A DNA stretch of 52,384 nt, taken from contig CAJWHS010000008.1 of assembly GCA_913041415.1 (NCBI GenBank), positions 1 through 52,384 on the forward strand, written 5' to 3'. The notes beneath the pieces were generated by a model. It was not told where the DNA came from. It ran no database searches and saw only the letters and a list, made by a program, of their open reading frames with translations. Within the stretch, counting starts at the first letter, position 1, and every line of letters starts with the position of its first letter. A program made the position numbers and the translations under genes. The DNA comes from an uncultured Acidimicrobiaceae bacterium (GTDB taxonomy: Bacteria > Actinomycetota > Acidimicrobiia > Acidimicrobiales > Aldehydirespiratoraceae). Shown here piece after piece: positions 1 to 8,144 of this stretch.

Positions 1-223
1 CGCGTGCGACGGTGCCGGGGGCCATGTCGAGTGCGGCAGCGAGCTCGCGGACGGTCGGAAGGCGACTGCCCGGTTCGAGCCGACCGACGGCGACCATCAC
101 TGAGATCTGGCCTCTCAGCTGCTCGAAGCGGGGGACGGCGCTGGCGGACTCCATGCGGATGACTATGCGACGTTCGTCGCCAGCCCGATCGGTGTAGCAA
201 ATGAGCGGTGTGCCTCGGTCCAT
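1..223 (-). CDS. GntR-family transcriptional regulator (N-terminal part, runs off the left edge)
   Basis: The complement reads from an ATG at 223 without a stop to the edge, giving 74 residues. Residues 25-74 form a GntR winged-helix start: the pattern PRFEQLRGQI, then GRLEPGSRLPTVRELAAAL, then MAPGTVAR, as in short YtrA-like GntR repressors. The effector domain lies outside the window, so the subfamily and ligand cannot be read. It diverges from the PII gene across 172 bases that hold a repeated motif, TTGTATCAAT, one copy 8 bases from its own start, so self-control and control of the PII gene are plausible. Confidence 0.8.
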   Translation of the reverse strand, partial: MDRGTPLICYTDRAGDERRIVIRMESASAVPRFEQLRGQISVMVAVGRLEPGSRLPTVRELAAALDMAPGTVAR

Positions 224-230
224 TGGTTTA

Positions 231-734
<504 letters not shown>

Positions 735-788
735 GCCTCTCGCTCTCGACGCCCACCGGGCGTCCACAAAAGTAGACCTGTTCGGCTC

Positions 789-819
789 ACGGCCCGCTCC
801 TCGATCGAGAGCGGGCCGT
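789..819 (+). terminator. Hairpin terminator after the PII gene
   Basis: A perfect 11-bp stem, ACGGCCCGCTC (789-799) pairing with 809-819, with a 9-base loop. There is no T run after it, as is common in high-GC actinobacteria. It separates the PII gene from the CoA ligase. Confidence 0.7.
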
Positions 820-926
820 TGCCGATGGGGCCGACGATGCTCGCGCCCCCACAGACAAGTTGTTTGCGTGGTTCGGCTCGCTCGCTACCGGTTCGCTACG
901 GTGCCCCTCGACACAGGGGGTCTCGC

Positions 927-2489
927 ATGTCCGCACCGATTCTCGACGCCACGTCGTTCTGGGGGTTGCTCACCGCACGCCACGAGTCGTCGCCCGATCA
1001 TCCGTTGCTCATTGACGATTCCGGTCGGTCGCTGACCGTCGCCGAGTTCGTCACTGAGGTCGAGCAGGTCGCCGCCGGTTTCCACGCCGTGGGCATCCGA
1101 GAGGGCACACCGGTCACGTGGGTGCTGCCGACCCGGATGGAGACGATCCTCTCGAGCTTCGCCCTCAGCCGACTCGGCGCGATTCAGAACCCGATCATCC
1201 ACATCTACCGTCACCGTGAAGTCGGCTTCTGCATCAAGCAGACCAGTGCTGAGTTCGTGCTGCACCCCGGCGACTGGGGCGGTTTCGACTACGGCTCGAT
1301 GGTCACCCAGGTGACGTCGGATCTCGACACGCCACCGACGCTCATCAACGGCTACGAAAACCTGCCGATCGGCGACCCTGGAATGCTGCCACCTGCGCCG
1401 GAGTACCCGGCCAGCGAAGCACCTGTCCGCTGGCGCTACTACACATCGGGCACAACATCGGATCCCAAGGGTGTGCTCCACACCGACCAGACACTCATCG
1501 CCGCCGGCACCGGCCTCGGCAAGGCGCTCGAGGTCACCAGCGACGACGTCGGTTCGATGGCCTTCCCGTATGCCCATATCGGCGGTCCCGACTACATCGT
1601 CATGATGTTGGCCTTCGGGCTTCCGGCCGTATTGATCGAGAAGTTTACGCCCGGCGGAGCAGTGGCCGCCTTTGACGAACACGGTGTCACCATGGCGGGT
1701 GGCTCGACCGCGTTCTACCAAATGTTCCTCGCTGAGGATCAGAAGGTCGACGGCAAGGTCATGCCTGCGTTGCGACTCATGGCGGGTGGCGGTGCGCCGA
1801 AGCCTCCCGAGGTCTACTACGCCGTGAAGGAGGGCATGGGGTTGCCCATCGTGCACGGCTACGGCATGACCGAGTGCCCGATGATCTGCAACGGTTCGCC
1901 ATCCGACAGCGACGACCAACTCGCAAACACCGAGGGCGCGCCGATCGAGGGCTGTGCGGTCTCCATCGTCGACCCCGAGACCGGCGAACTCGCCGGGCCG
2001 GGCGCAGAAGGCGAGGTGCGCGTCGCCGGACCAATGCTCTTCAAGGGCTACACTGACCCGTCGCTCGAAGCGGGCGCCTTCGACGAGCAGGGCCGCTTTC
2101 GCACCGGCGATCTCGGTGTGATGCACGAAGACGGCCACGTCACCCTCACCGGTCGGCTCAAGGACATAATCATCCGCAAGGGCGAGAATATCTCTGCAGC
2201 GGAGATCGAGAACGTGCTGTACGAGCTACCTCAGGTCGGGAACGCCGCCGTCATCGGACTGCCGGATCCCGACCGCGGCGAGCGAGTCTGCGCGGTGGTC
2301 GAGACCGCTCCCGATCAGCCCGATCTGACCTTCGACGAGTTGGTCGCCGCTTGCAAGGCCGCCGGCTTGATGACCCAGAAAATTCCCGAGCAGCTCGTGA
2401 TCCACGGTGAGGCGCTGCCGCGCAACGCCACGATGAAGATCCTCAAGTTCGAGCTGTGCGATAAGTACGCCGAGCTTCCGTGGCCCTAG
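927..2489 (+). CDS. AMP-forming acyl-CoA synthetase (class I adenylate-forming enzyme)
   Basis: 520 residues. It activates a carboxylic acid with ATP and CoA. Visible motifs in order: the phosphate-binding loop YYTSGTTSDPKGVLH, the adenine motif GYGMTECPM, the hinge and ATP-binding stretch FRTGDLGVMHEDGHVTLTGR followed by KDIIIRKGENIS, and the C-terminal lysine region PRNATMKILK. The start is set at MSAPILDATSF, preceded by GGGGG and a TACGGT box about 25 bases upstream; upstream in-frame codons look non-coding. Neighbours (LLM oxidoreductase, DUF35 protein, thiolase-like proteins) suggest fatty-acid, sterol or cyclic-acid breakdown. The acid substrate cannot be read; cyclohexanecarboxylate-type ligases are among the closest-looking families. 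Confidence 0.88.
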   Translation: MSAPILDATSFWGLLTARHESSPDHPLLIDDSGRSLTVAEFVTEVEQVAAGFHAVGIREGTPVTWVLPTRMETILSSFALSRLGAIQNPIIHIYRHREVGFCIKQTSAEFVLHPGDWGGFDYGSMVTQVTSDLDTPPTLINGYENLPIGDPGMLPPAPEYPASEAPVRWRYYTSGTTSDPKGVLHTDQTLIAAGTGLGKALEVTSDDVGSMAFPYAHIGGPDYIVMMLAFGLPAVLIEKFTPGGAVAAFDEHGVTMAGGSTAFYQMFLAEDQKVDGKVMPALRLMAGGGAPKPPEVYYAVKEGMGLPIVHGYGMTECPMICNGSPSDSDDQLANTEGAPIEGCAVSIVDPETGELAGPGAEGEVRVAGPMLFKGYTDPSLEAGAFDEQGRFRTGDLGVMHEDGHVTLTGRLKDIIIRKGENISAAEIENVLYELPQVGNAAVIGLPDPDRGERVCAVVETAPDQPDLTFDELVAACKAAGLMTQKIPEQLVIHGEALPRNATMKILKFELCDKYAELPWP

Positions 2490-2500
2490 TGGAGGCTGGC

Positions 2501-2513
2501 TAGAGTCGCCACC
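2501..2513 (+). promoter_or_regulatory. Leaderless-type promoter of the ArsC-like gene
   Basis: TAGAGT (2501-2506) followed by 7 bases and then the ATG at 2514. Transcription from this -10 would begin at or next to the start codon. A GGAGG at 2491-2495 is too far away (18 bases) to act as a normal ribosome site, which fits leaderless initiation. Confidence 0.5.
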
Positions 2514-2882
2514 ATGACCGCGATCTACCACAACCCCAATTGACAGTCGTCCAAGAACGCCGTGGCGGTCGCCACGGAGATGGGCGTCGAGTTCGAAGAG
2601 ATCCGTTACACGAAGAACCCACCGGATGAGGCGGCCCTTCGTGACCTGATCGCCAAGCTCGAGGACCCGGTCGAAAACCTTGTCCGCAAGGACGCCCAGT
2701 TCAAAAAGCTCGAACTCGTTGAGGACGACTACATCGGCAACGCCGACAAGGTCGTCGAGGTGCTGGTCGCTCACCCGAAGCTTCTGCAGCGGCCGGTGAT
2801 CGTCACAGCCGACAAGGCCATCATCGGTCGTCCGCTGGGCGACCAGAAGGCCAAGGAACGGCTCAACGACATGTTCAGCTGA
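2514..2882 (+). CDS. ArsC/Spx-family thioredoxin-fold reductase, probable selenoprotein (in-frame TGA at 2541-2543)
   Basis: Read through one TGA, the frame gives 122 residues with the layout of ArsC arsenate reductases: MTAIYHNPN, then TGA, then QSSKNAV. The TGA sits exactly where ArsC has its catalytic cysteine (IYHNPxC), so it should encode selenocysteine at residue 10. Downstream family positions are kept: NLVRKD (the Arg60 region of plasmid ArsC) and LQRPVIV with IGRP (the Arg94/Arg107 region). The reading frame, codon use and length are intact on both sides of the TGA, unlike a decayed gene. A perfect hairpin at 2560-2577 fits a bacterial SECIS. The likely role is reduction of arsenate or another thiol/selenol redox substrate; no ars operon is next to it. 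A simple nonsense mutation (TGC to TGA) is the alternative. Confidence 0.8.
2560..2577 (+). promoter_or_regulatory. Bacterial SECIS-like hairpin
   Basis: CCGTGGC (2560-2566), loop GGTC (2567-2570), GCCACGG (2571-2577): a perfect 7-bp stem with a 4-base loop beginning with G. The loop starts 23 bases after the TGA, inside the roughly 16-37 base window known for bSECIS elements, and the loop G agrees with the known need for a guanine early in the apical loop. It lies within the coding sequence, as bacterial SECIS elements do. Recognition by SelB is inferred; selA/selB/selC are not in the window. Confidence 0.68.
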
Positions 2883-2888
2883 TCTCGA

Positions 2889-3893
2889 TCAACCGAGGGC
2901 CCGAAGCGCCGCCGCCATCTGGCCCAGTGCCTCGACCGAGGCGTTGTGGGTGGTCAGCGACATGCGATCGGCCAGTGCGCCGTACTCCGCCTGGAGACGA
3001 GCAGCACACTCGGTCGGCGTACCGCGCACAGCCAGAAGGTCAAGCACCTCATCGTCGATCAGGGACCCGAGCTGATCCCATGCGCCAGACTTCGTCATCC
3101 CCCGCAGCATCGGCTGGAGATCGCCGAGACCGTGGTGGTCCAGCGTGACCTTGTAGGCGGGTGTCGACCCGTAGAACGCCAGGTTGCCGCGCATCGACTG
3201 CGAAGAACGCTCATATTCCTCGTCGGTCAGGCTCGGTGAGCAGATGCAGCCGACGTTGAGGGTGAGGTCGTGGCGGGTCTTCCCGCCGGACTCGAGGCCC
3301 TCTTCGATCAGCGGCATCGTCAACGACGTGAGGAAGGCGCCGGTGTTGAACGGATGAATGATCATGCCGTCGGCGTGGCGGGCCATGGCTCTGGTCATCT
3401 GGGGGCCGAGCGCACCGGCCCAGATGGGCGGTGGCGCGAACGGCATCGGCGGCGGCACGAAGATCGGTGTCATCAGGTCGAACCGATGGAAGTCGGTGAG
3501 GTGATCGAGCGGTGTGCCGTCGGCCCAGTTTGCCCAGATCGCTTTTGTCGCCTTCACGGTGTCGACCATGCGCCCGACCGGCCGGTCCCAGGTGGATGAG
3601 TACCGGCGCTCGACGTGCGGCTTGATCTGCGTCCCGAGCCCCAAGGCGAAGCGGCCACCGGTGGCCCGCTGGAGATCCCAGCCCTGGTACGCCAGGTGCA
3701 TCGGGGAGCGGGGGAACGCAATGGCCACGTTCGTGTAGAGGTCAAGGCCGGCGCTCGCAGCAGTCACCAAAGGAAAGAAAACGTCGCTGTTTCCCTCGAA
3801 CGTGAAGCCGCCGTCGATGCCTGCGGCCTGCAGCGCCGCTGCGTGGTCGGGCGTGGTCGCAAGGTCGCCACCGAGGCTCACGTCGATCTTCAT
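2889..3893 (-). CDS. LLM-class (luciferase-like) F420-dependent oxidoreductase
   Basis: 334 residues from MKIDVSLGGDL. Luciferase-like alpha/beta barrel features are visible: the N-terminal strand, TNVAIAFPRSPMHLAYQGWDL, GRFALGLGTQIKPHVERRY and the central PPPIWAGALGP, typical of actinobacterial F420-linked oxidoreductases (the MSMEG_2256-like group). It would transfer hydride between F420H2 and an unknown substrate. The start at 3893 has a TACCGT box 8 bases upstream on the same strand, a leaderless layout. It runs against the ArsC-like gene and away from the DUF35/thiolase operon. Confidence 0.85.
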   Translation of the reverse strand: MKIDVSLGGDLATTPDHAAALQAAGIDGGFTFEGNSDVFFPLVTAASAGLDLYTNVAIAFPRSPMHLAYQGWDLQRATGGRFALGLGTQIKPHVERRYSSTWDRPVGRMVDTVKATKAIWANWADGTPLDHLTDFHRFDLMTPIFVPPPMPFAPPPIWAGALGPQMTRAMARHADGMIIHPFNTGAFLTSLTMPLIEEGLESGGKTRHDLTLNVGCICSPSLTDEEYERSSQSMRGNLAFYGSTPAYKVTLDHHGLGDLQPMLRGMTKSGAWDQLGSLIDDEVLDLLAVRGTPTECAARLQAEYGALADRMSLTTHNASVEALGQMAAALRALG

Positions 3894-4071
3894 GGTCGGC
3901 GACGGTAGTTCGCCGGTGCGCTGCCGATGAAACCTCACCGAGTTCCGCCTCCACCCGAGCCTGTTGTCAGGGCACAGCACAGTCGACGAGTTGTCGTTTT
4001 CGTCCTCTCCGAACGGGCCTACTACGGTCGGGCTTTCGGCACCGGAGGGTGCCCAATCTTGGGGAGGCACG

Positions 4072-5064
4072 ATGGCCGACGAGGTACTCACCGCACCGCT
4101 GGTGCTCGAATACCCCTTCACCCGAACGACTGGACCGGTGATTGGAGGATTCCTCACCGGCCTGCGAGAAGGGGTGATTCACGGGGTCCGCCGGTCCGAC
4201 GGCACCGTGATGTGTCCGCCCTTAGAGTACGACCCGATCACGTCGGCACCGCTGTCCGAACTCGTTGCCGTGGGAACGGTCGGCACCGTCACCACCTGGA
4301 CCTGGAACGGCGAGCCCCGAGCACAGCAGCCGTTCACCCAGCCGTTCGCCTGGGCGATGATCACCCTCGACGGCGCCGACACGCCGATGCTGCATGCGGT
4401 CTTCGTCGACTCCGCCGACGACATGGCCACCGGTATGCGAGTCGAGGTCGTGTGGCGCGACAAACGTGAGGGCCACATCATCGATATCGCTGGTTTCATT
4501 CCGGCCGTCGCCTCGACCACCGGCGAGCCTGGCGCAATGCCGGGCGACGTCGAGCAGATCCAGTCGGTACGAACCTCGATCCGGATGGAGTACACCTACA
4601 CGCCGGGCCGGGCGCTCTCGCAGTACCTGCGGGCGATGAAGGACAAGCGCATTCTCGGCGACACGTGCCCGGAGACGGGCGAGGTCTCGGTACCGCCCCG
4701 AGGGGTTTCCTCCGTGGCCGGCAAACCGACACTTCCGGAGCTGGTCGACCTTCCCGATACCGGGTACATCGAGTCGTTCAACATCACCCGGGTTCCGATC
4801 AAGATGCGTCCCGACCTCACCCCGCCGTACGTGTCGGCGTGGATCGTCCTCGACGGTGCGTCCGTCGGCTTCATGGGTCTCGGCATGAATGTTGAGCCCG
4901 AGGATGTCCGGGTTGGGATGCGGGTGCGGGCCGTGTGGAAGCCCGACGACGAACTCGAGATGAGCGCTCAGAACATCCTCGGCTGGGAACCCACCGGCGA
5001 ACCCGACGAGGTGATCACCGACTACGCCCGAGTCGGCCGTATCGAGCAAGGAGACGACCAATGA
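4072..5064 (+). CDS. OB-fold / DUF35 acyl-CoA-associated protein with two repeats
   Basis: 330 residues. The N-terminal half has VMCPPLEYDPIT followed by an OB-like segment (VGTVGTVTTWTW), and the C-terminal half repeats the pattern (LGDTCPETGEVSVPPRG, then an OB segment ending VGMRVRAVWKP). DUF35 proteins partner with thiolase-like enzymes, for example ChsH2 with Ltp2 in sterol side-chain removal. The start at 4072 has GGGAGG five bases upstream. Its stop overlaps the next start (ATGA), so it is translationally coupled to the first thiolase-like gene. The zinc-ribbon cysteines are reduced: the first half shows only one Cys near the expected site, so zinc binding is uncertain. Confidence 0.78.
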   Translation: MADEVLTAPLVLEYPFTRTTGPVIGGFLTGLREGVIHGVRRSDGTVMCPPLEYDPITSAPLSELVAVGTVGTVTTWTWNGEPRAQQPFTQPFAWAMITLDGADTPMLHAVFVDSADDMATGMRVEVVWRDKREGHIIDIAGFIPAVASTTGEPGAMPGDVEQIQSVRTSIRMEYTYTPGRALSQYLRAMKDKRILGDTCPETGEVSVPPRGVSSVAGKPTLPELVDLPDTGYIESFNITRVPIKMRPDLTPPYVSAWIVLDGASVGFMGLGMNVEPEDVRVGMRVRAVWKPDDELEMSAQNILGWEPTGEPDEVITDYARVGRIEQGDDQ

Positions 5065-6113
5065 GGGACGTTGCCGTCGTCGCCTTCAGCCAGCGACAAG
5101 AAGCCATGATCAACACCGAGTCCGAAGTCGAATTCATGGTGCCGCTTATGAACGAGGCCAAGGATGCCGTCGGTCTCACGCAACAGGAGATGGGGTTCAC
5201 CTGCTCGGGATCGTCGGACTTCCTCGCCGGTCAGGCCTTCTCGTTCGTGATGACGATCGATGGCACCGGCCCAGTTCCGCCGATCAGCGAAAGTCATGTC
5301 GAACAAGACGGTGCCTGGGCGCTATACGAAGCGTGGGTGAAGCTGCAGTGCGGCGACATCGACACCGCCTTCGTCTACAGCTACGGCAAGTCGTCGCCCG
5401 GTTCGTTGCGCGACGTGCTCGCTACCCAGATGGACCCGTACTACGTGGCGCCGCTGTGGCCCGACGCCTTTGCCATCGAAGCGATGGCTGCGCGCCAGAT
5501 GCTCGATCAGGGTGTCGTCAGCGAGCAGCAGTTGGCCGAGATCGCCAGTCGCTCTCGTGCGCACGCAGCGTCCAACCCACACGCCGTGCGCACTGCGCCG
5601 AAGTCCGTCGATGAGATCCTCGCCGAGGACTACGCGATGGCACCGTTGCGGCCATCCGACCTGCCCGCCTCCTCCGACGGCGGTGCGGTGATCGTGCTCG
5701 CCGCAGACGACAAGGCTCGTGAGTTGTGTGATCGTCCGGCATGGATCCGCGGGATCGACCATCGTTCCGATGCCCACACCCTCGGGGTGCGGGATCTCAC
5801 CACCTCGATGTCCGCCCGCATCGCCGCCGAGAAGGCCGGTATCGGCAACGACAAGATCGACATCGCTGAACTGCATGCCCCCTTCTCGTCGAGCGAGGCG
5901 GTACTCACGAAGGCCCTCGGCCTGGGTGGGGACACCGTGATCAATCCATCGGGTGGGGCGCAGGCCGCCCACACGATGATGGCTTCGGGGCTGATCCGAA
6001 TCGGAGAAGCAGCCCAACGCATCAGTTGCGGTGACGCCGACCGTGCGGTCGCTACGGCCGCCAGCGGTCCGTGCCTGCAACAGAATCTTGTCGCCGTCCT
6101 GGAGGGGGAGTGA
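5061..6113 (+). CDS. Thiolase-like protein (SCP-x / Ltp2 type), first of a pair
   Basis: 350 residues, overlapping the DUF35 stop by four bases. Thiolase fold cues: the start MRDVAVVAFSQRQ, MGFTCSGSSDFLAGQ near the usual nucleophile region, the central SDGGAVIVLAADD, and NPSGGAQAAHTMMASGLIRIGEA near the C-terminus. The catalytic set of ordinary degradative thiolases is not clear, as in the SCP-x/Ltp2 retro-aldolase group, so cleavage of a side-chain acyl-CoA together with the DUF35 protein is a reasonable inference. It may form a heteromer with the next gene, three bases downstream. Confidence 0.78.
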   Translation: MRDVAVVAFSQRQEAMINTESEVEFMVPLMNEAKDAVGLTQQEMGFTCSGSSDFLAGQAFSFVMTIDGTGPVPPISESHVEQDGAWALYEAWVKLQCGDIDTAFVYSYGKSSPGSLRDVLATQMDPYYVAPLWPDAFAIEAMAARQMLDQGVVSEQQLAEIASRSRAHAASNPHAVRTAPKSVDEILAEDYAMAPLRPSDLPASSDGGAVIVLAADDKARELCDRPAWIRGIDHRSDAHTLGVRDLTTSMSARIAAEKAGIGNDKIDIAELHAPFSSSEAVLTKALGLGGDTVINPSGGAQAAHTMMASGLIRIGEAAQRISCGDADRAVATAASGPCLQQNLVAVLEGE

Positions 6114-6116
6114 GTC

Positions 6117-7274
6117 ATGGGTAAGGAGCGAGCAGCCGTTCTCGGGGTCGGCCAGACCAAGTACGACACCACCTACCCCGGCTCGATGGCCGGGATGTTG
6201 CGGGAAGCCGCAACCAATGCGCTCGAGATGTCGGGCAAGTGTTGGGACGACATCGACGCCGTGATCATGGGCAAGGCACCCGACTTCTTCGAGGGTGTGA
6301 TGATGCCCGAGGTGTACCTCGCCGAGGCCCTCGGGTGCGTCGGCAAGCCGATCATGCGGGTGCACACCGCCGGGTCGGTTGGCGGTTCCACCGCATGCGT
6401 CGCCACGTCGATGATCCAGTCCGGTGTGCACGAGACCGTGCTCACGATTGGCTGGGAGAAACAGTCGGAGTCCAACGCAATGTGGGCGCTCTCGCTGCCT
6501 CAGCCGTTTGCCACGTCGGTCAACGCCGGCGCCGGCGGCTATTTCAGTCCGATCATTCGTCGCTACATGATGATGACGGAGGCGCCCGAGTTGATCGGTT
6601 GCATGGTGGCCCTCAAGGACCGCAAGCATGCGCTGAACAACCCGTATGCCCACCTCCATCAGCCCGAACTCACCTTCGAACAGGTCGTCGAGTCGCCGAT
6701 GCTGTGGGATCCGATCCGGTACAGCGAGACCTGTCCGTCATCCGACGGTGCGTGTGCGATCGTCCTGGGCAGCGAAAAGGTCGCCGAGGCTCACGACGGT
6801 CCGGTCGCCTGGATCAAGGGCATCGCCATGCGGTCGGAGTCTGGCTCTTTCGCGGGGCGCAACATGGTGTCGCCTGCAGCCTCGGAGGCCTGCGCCGACG
6901 ATGTCTTCGCCCAGGCAGGCATTCATGACCGGCGCAAGGAGATCGACGCCGTCGAGATGTACGTGCCGTTCTCCTGGTACGAACCGATGTGGCTCGAGTC
7001 CTTGGGGTTCGCGGAGAAGGGGCAAGGTTGGAAGATGGTCGAGGAGGGCGCCACGTCGATCGATGGCGGTGACCTTCCGGTCAACTGCTCGGGTGGCGTG
7101 CTGTCGTCCAACCCGATCGGCGCCTCCGGCATGATCCGCTTTGGTGAGGCCGCGCTTCAGGTCATGGGCCTGGCCGGCGACCATCAGGTCGACGGTGCCA
7201 AGACCGCCGTGGGACACGCCTACGGCGGCGCGGCGCAGTACTACGCCATGTGGGTGGTCGGCGCCGACAAGTAG
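6117..7274 (+). CDS. Thiolase-like protein (SCP-x / lipid-transfer type), second of a pair
   Basis: 385 residues. It has the thiolase start RAAVLGVGQTKYD, HTAGSVGGSTACVATSMI where true thiolases carry the nucleophilic Cys (here Gly/Ser occupy that place), SDGACAIVLGSEKVAE in the core and NCSGGVLSSNPIGASGMIRFGEA with the conserved glycine loop near the end. Loss of the normal Cys suggests aldolase-like or non-thiolytic chemistry. It is the last gene of the DUF35-thiolase-thiolase operon, with no clear terminator before the next promoter at 7433. Confidence 0.8.
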   Translation: MGKERAAVLGVGQTKYDTTYPGSMAGMLREAATNALEMSGKCWDDIDAVIMGKAPDFFEGVMMPEVYLAEALGCVGKPIMRVHTAGSVGGSTACVATSMIQSGVHETVLTIGWEKQSESNAMWALSLPQPFATSVNAGAGGYFSPIIRRYMMMTEAPELIGCMVALKDRKHALNNPYAHLHQPELTFEQVVESPMLWDPIRYSETCPSSDGACAIVLGSEKVAEAHDGPVAWIKGIAMRSESGSFAGRNMVSPAASEACADDVFAQAGIHDRRKEIDAVEMYVPFSWYEPMWLESLGFAEKGQGWKMVEEGATSIDGGDLPVNCSGGVLSSNPIGASGMIRFGEAALQVMGLAGDHQVDGAKTAVGHAYGGAAQYYAMWVVGADK

Positions 7275-7445
7275 GCGTCGCGCGTTCGGCGGGAGGTCGC
7301 CGGCACCGACGGCATGCACATCGGCACGATCCTTAAGCCGGTTTTCGGCGCGAGGTGATCTGCTGCCGTCGTGGTGGCGAGAATGACGCGCGAGACGCAC
7401 GAACAAACGAGAGCGGAAGCCGGTGCCGGCGCTAGGTTCGGCGTC

Positions 7446-8144
7446 GTGCGCATTCTTGTGGTCGATGACGAAGTCGAGCTCTCGGAGGCGGTCGCCCGCG
7501 GACTTCGTCGGGAGGGTTACGCCGTCGATCTCGCTCATGACGGCCCCGAAGCGCTGAGCAAAGCCGAACTCACCCCCTACGATCTGATCTGCCTCGATCT
7601 CACCATGCCGGGTATGGATGGCCTCGAGGTTTGTGCACAGCTGCGGGAGAACCCGCCCAGCGGCGAGCAACCACGGATCCTTATTCTCACGGCGCGCGAC
7701 AGCATCGACGAACGCATTGAGGGGCTCGATCACGGCGCTGACGACTACCTGATCAAGCCGTTTGCGTTCGGCGAACTCACCGCCCGGGTGCGGTCACTCA
7801 TGCGTCGCGAGGCGGCGGGCACCACGGCGATTTTCACGGTCGGCGACATCGAACTCGACGATGCGACGAAGCGGGCCAAGCGCGGCGCTCGTGAACTTGA
7901 TCTCACGGCCAAGGAATTCGCGCTGCTGCGCTACTTCATGGCTCACGTCGACCAGGTCCTGTCCCAGGAGCATCTGCTCGAGCACGTCTGGGATGAGCAC
8001 GCAGACCCGTTCACCAACACGGTGCGGGTCACCGTGGGCACGCTTCGTCGTAAGTTGTCTGAGGGCGACGAGACCCAGGCGATCGAGACCGTGATCGGAT
8101 CCGGGTACCGACTGATCGACTCTGGCGCCGACGCCGATGGCTGA
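7446..8144 (+). CDS. OmpR/PhoB-type response regulator
   Basis: 232 residues from a GTG. Receiver domain: acidic pocket DDE (residues 7-9), phospho-acceptor Asp51 in LDLTMPGMDG, and the lysine in LIKPF near residue 100. The C-terminal winged helix carries LDLTAKEFALLRYFM and NTVRVTVGTLRRKL. The GTG is preceded by TAGGTT (7433-7438) and a 7-base spacer, a leaderless layout, which is why upstream in-frame codons are excluded. Overlaps the kinase gene by 8 bases, so the two are coupled partners. The stimulus is unknown. Confidence 0.92.
   Translation: MRILVVDDEVELSEAVARGLRREGYAVDLAHDGPEALSKAELTPYDLICLDLTMPGMDGLEVCAQLRENPPSGEQPRILILTARDSIDERIEGLDHGADDYLIKPFAFGELTARVRSLMRREAAGTTAIFTVGDIELDDATKRAKRGARELDLTAKEFALLRYFMAHVDQVLSQEHLLEHVWDEHADPFTNTVRVTVGTLRRKLSEGDETQAIETVIGSGYRLIDSGADADG

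Noticed and set aside
2514-2882. Reading the ArsC-like gene as a plain pseudogene, or starting it after the TGA at 2562
   Set aside because: A start after the TGA would remove the catalytic loop, and the TGA occupies the catalytic Cys codon exactly with a SECIS-like hairpin behind it; the selenoprotein reading explains more.
5322-6659. A 445-codon minus-strand frame across the two thiolase genes
   Set aside because: It is a GC-rich antisense shadow with His/Gly/Arg-rich low-similarity translation; both plus-strand genes are clearly real.
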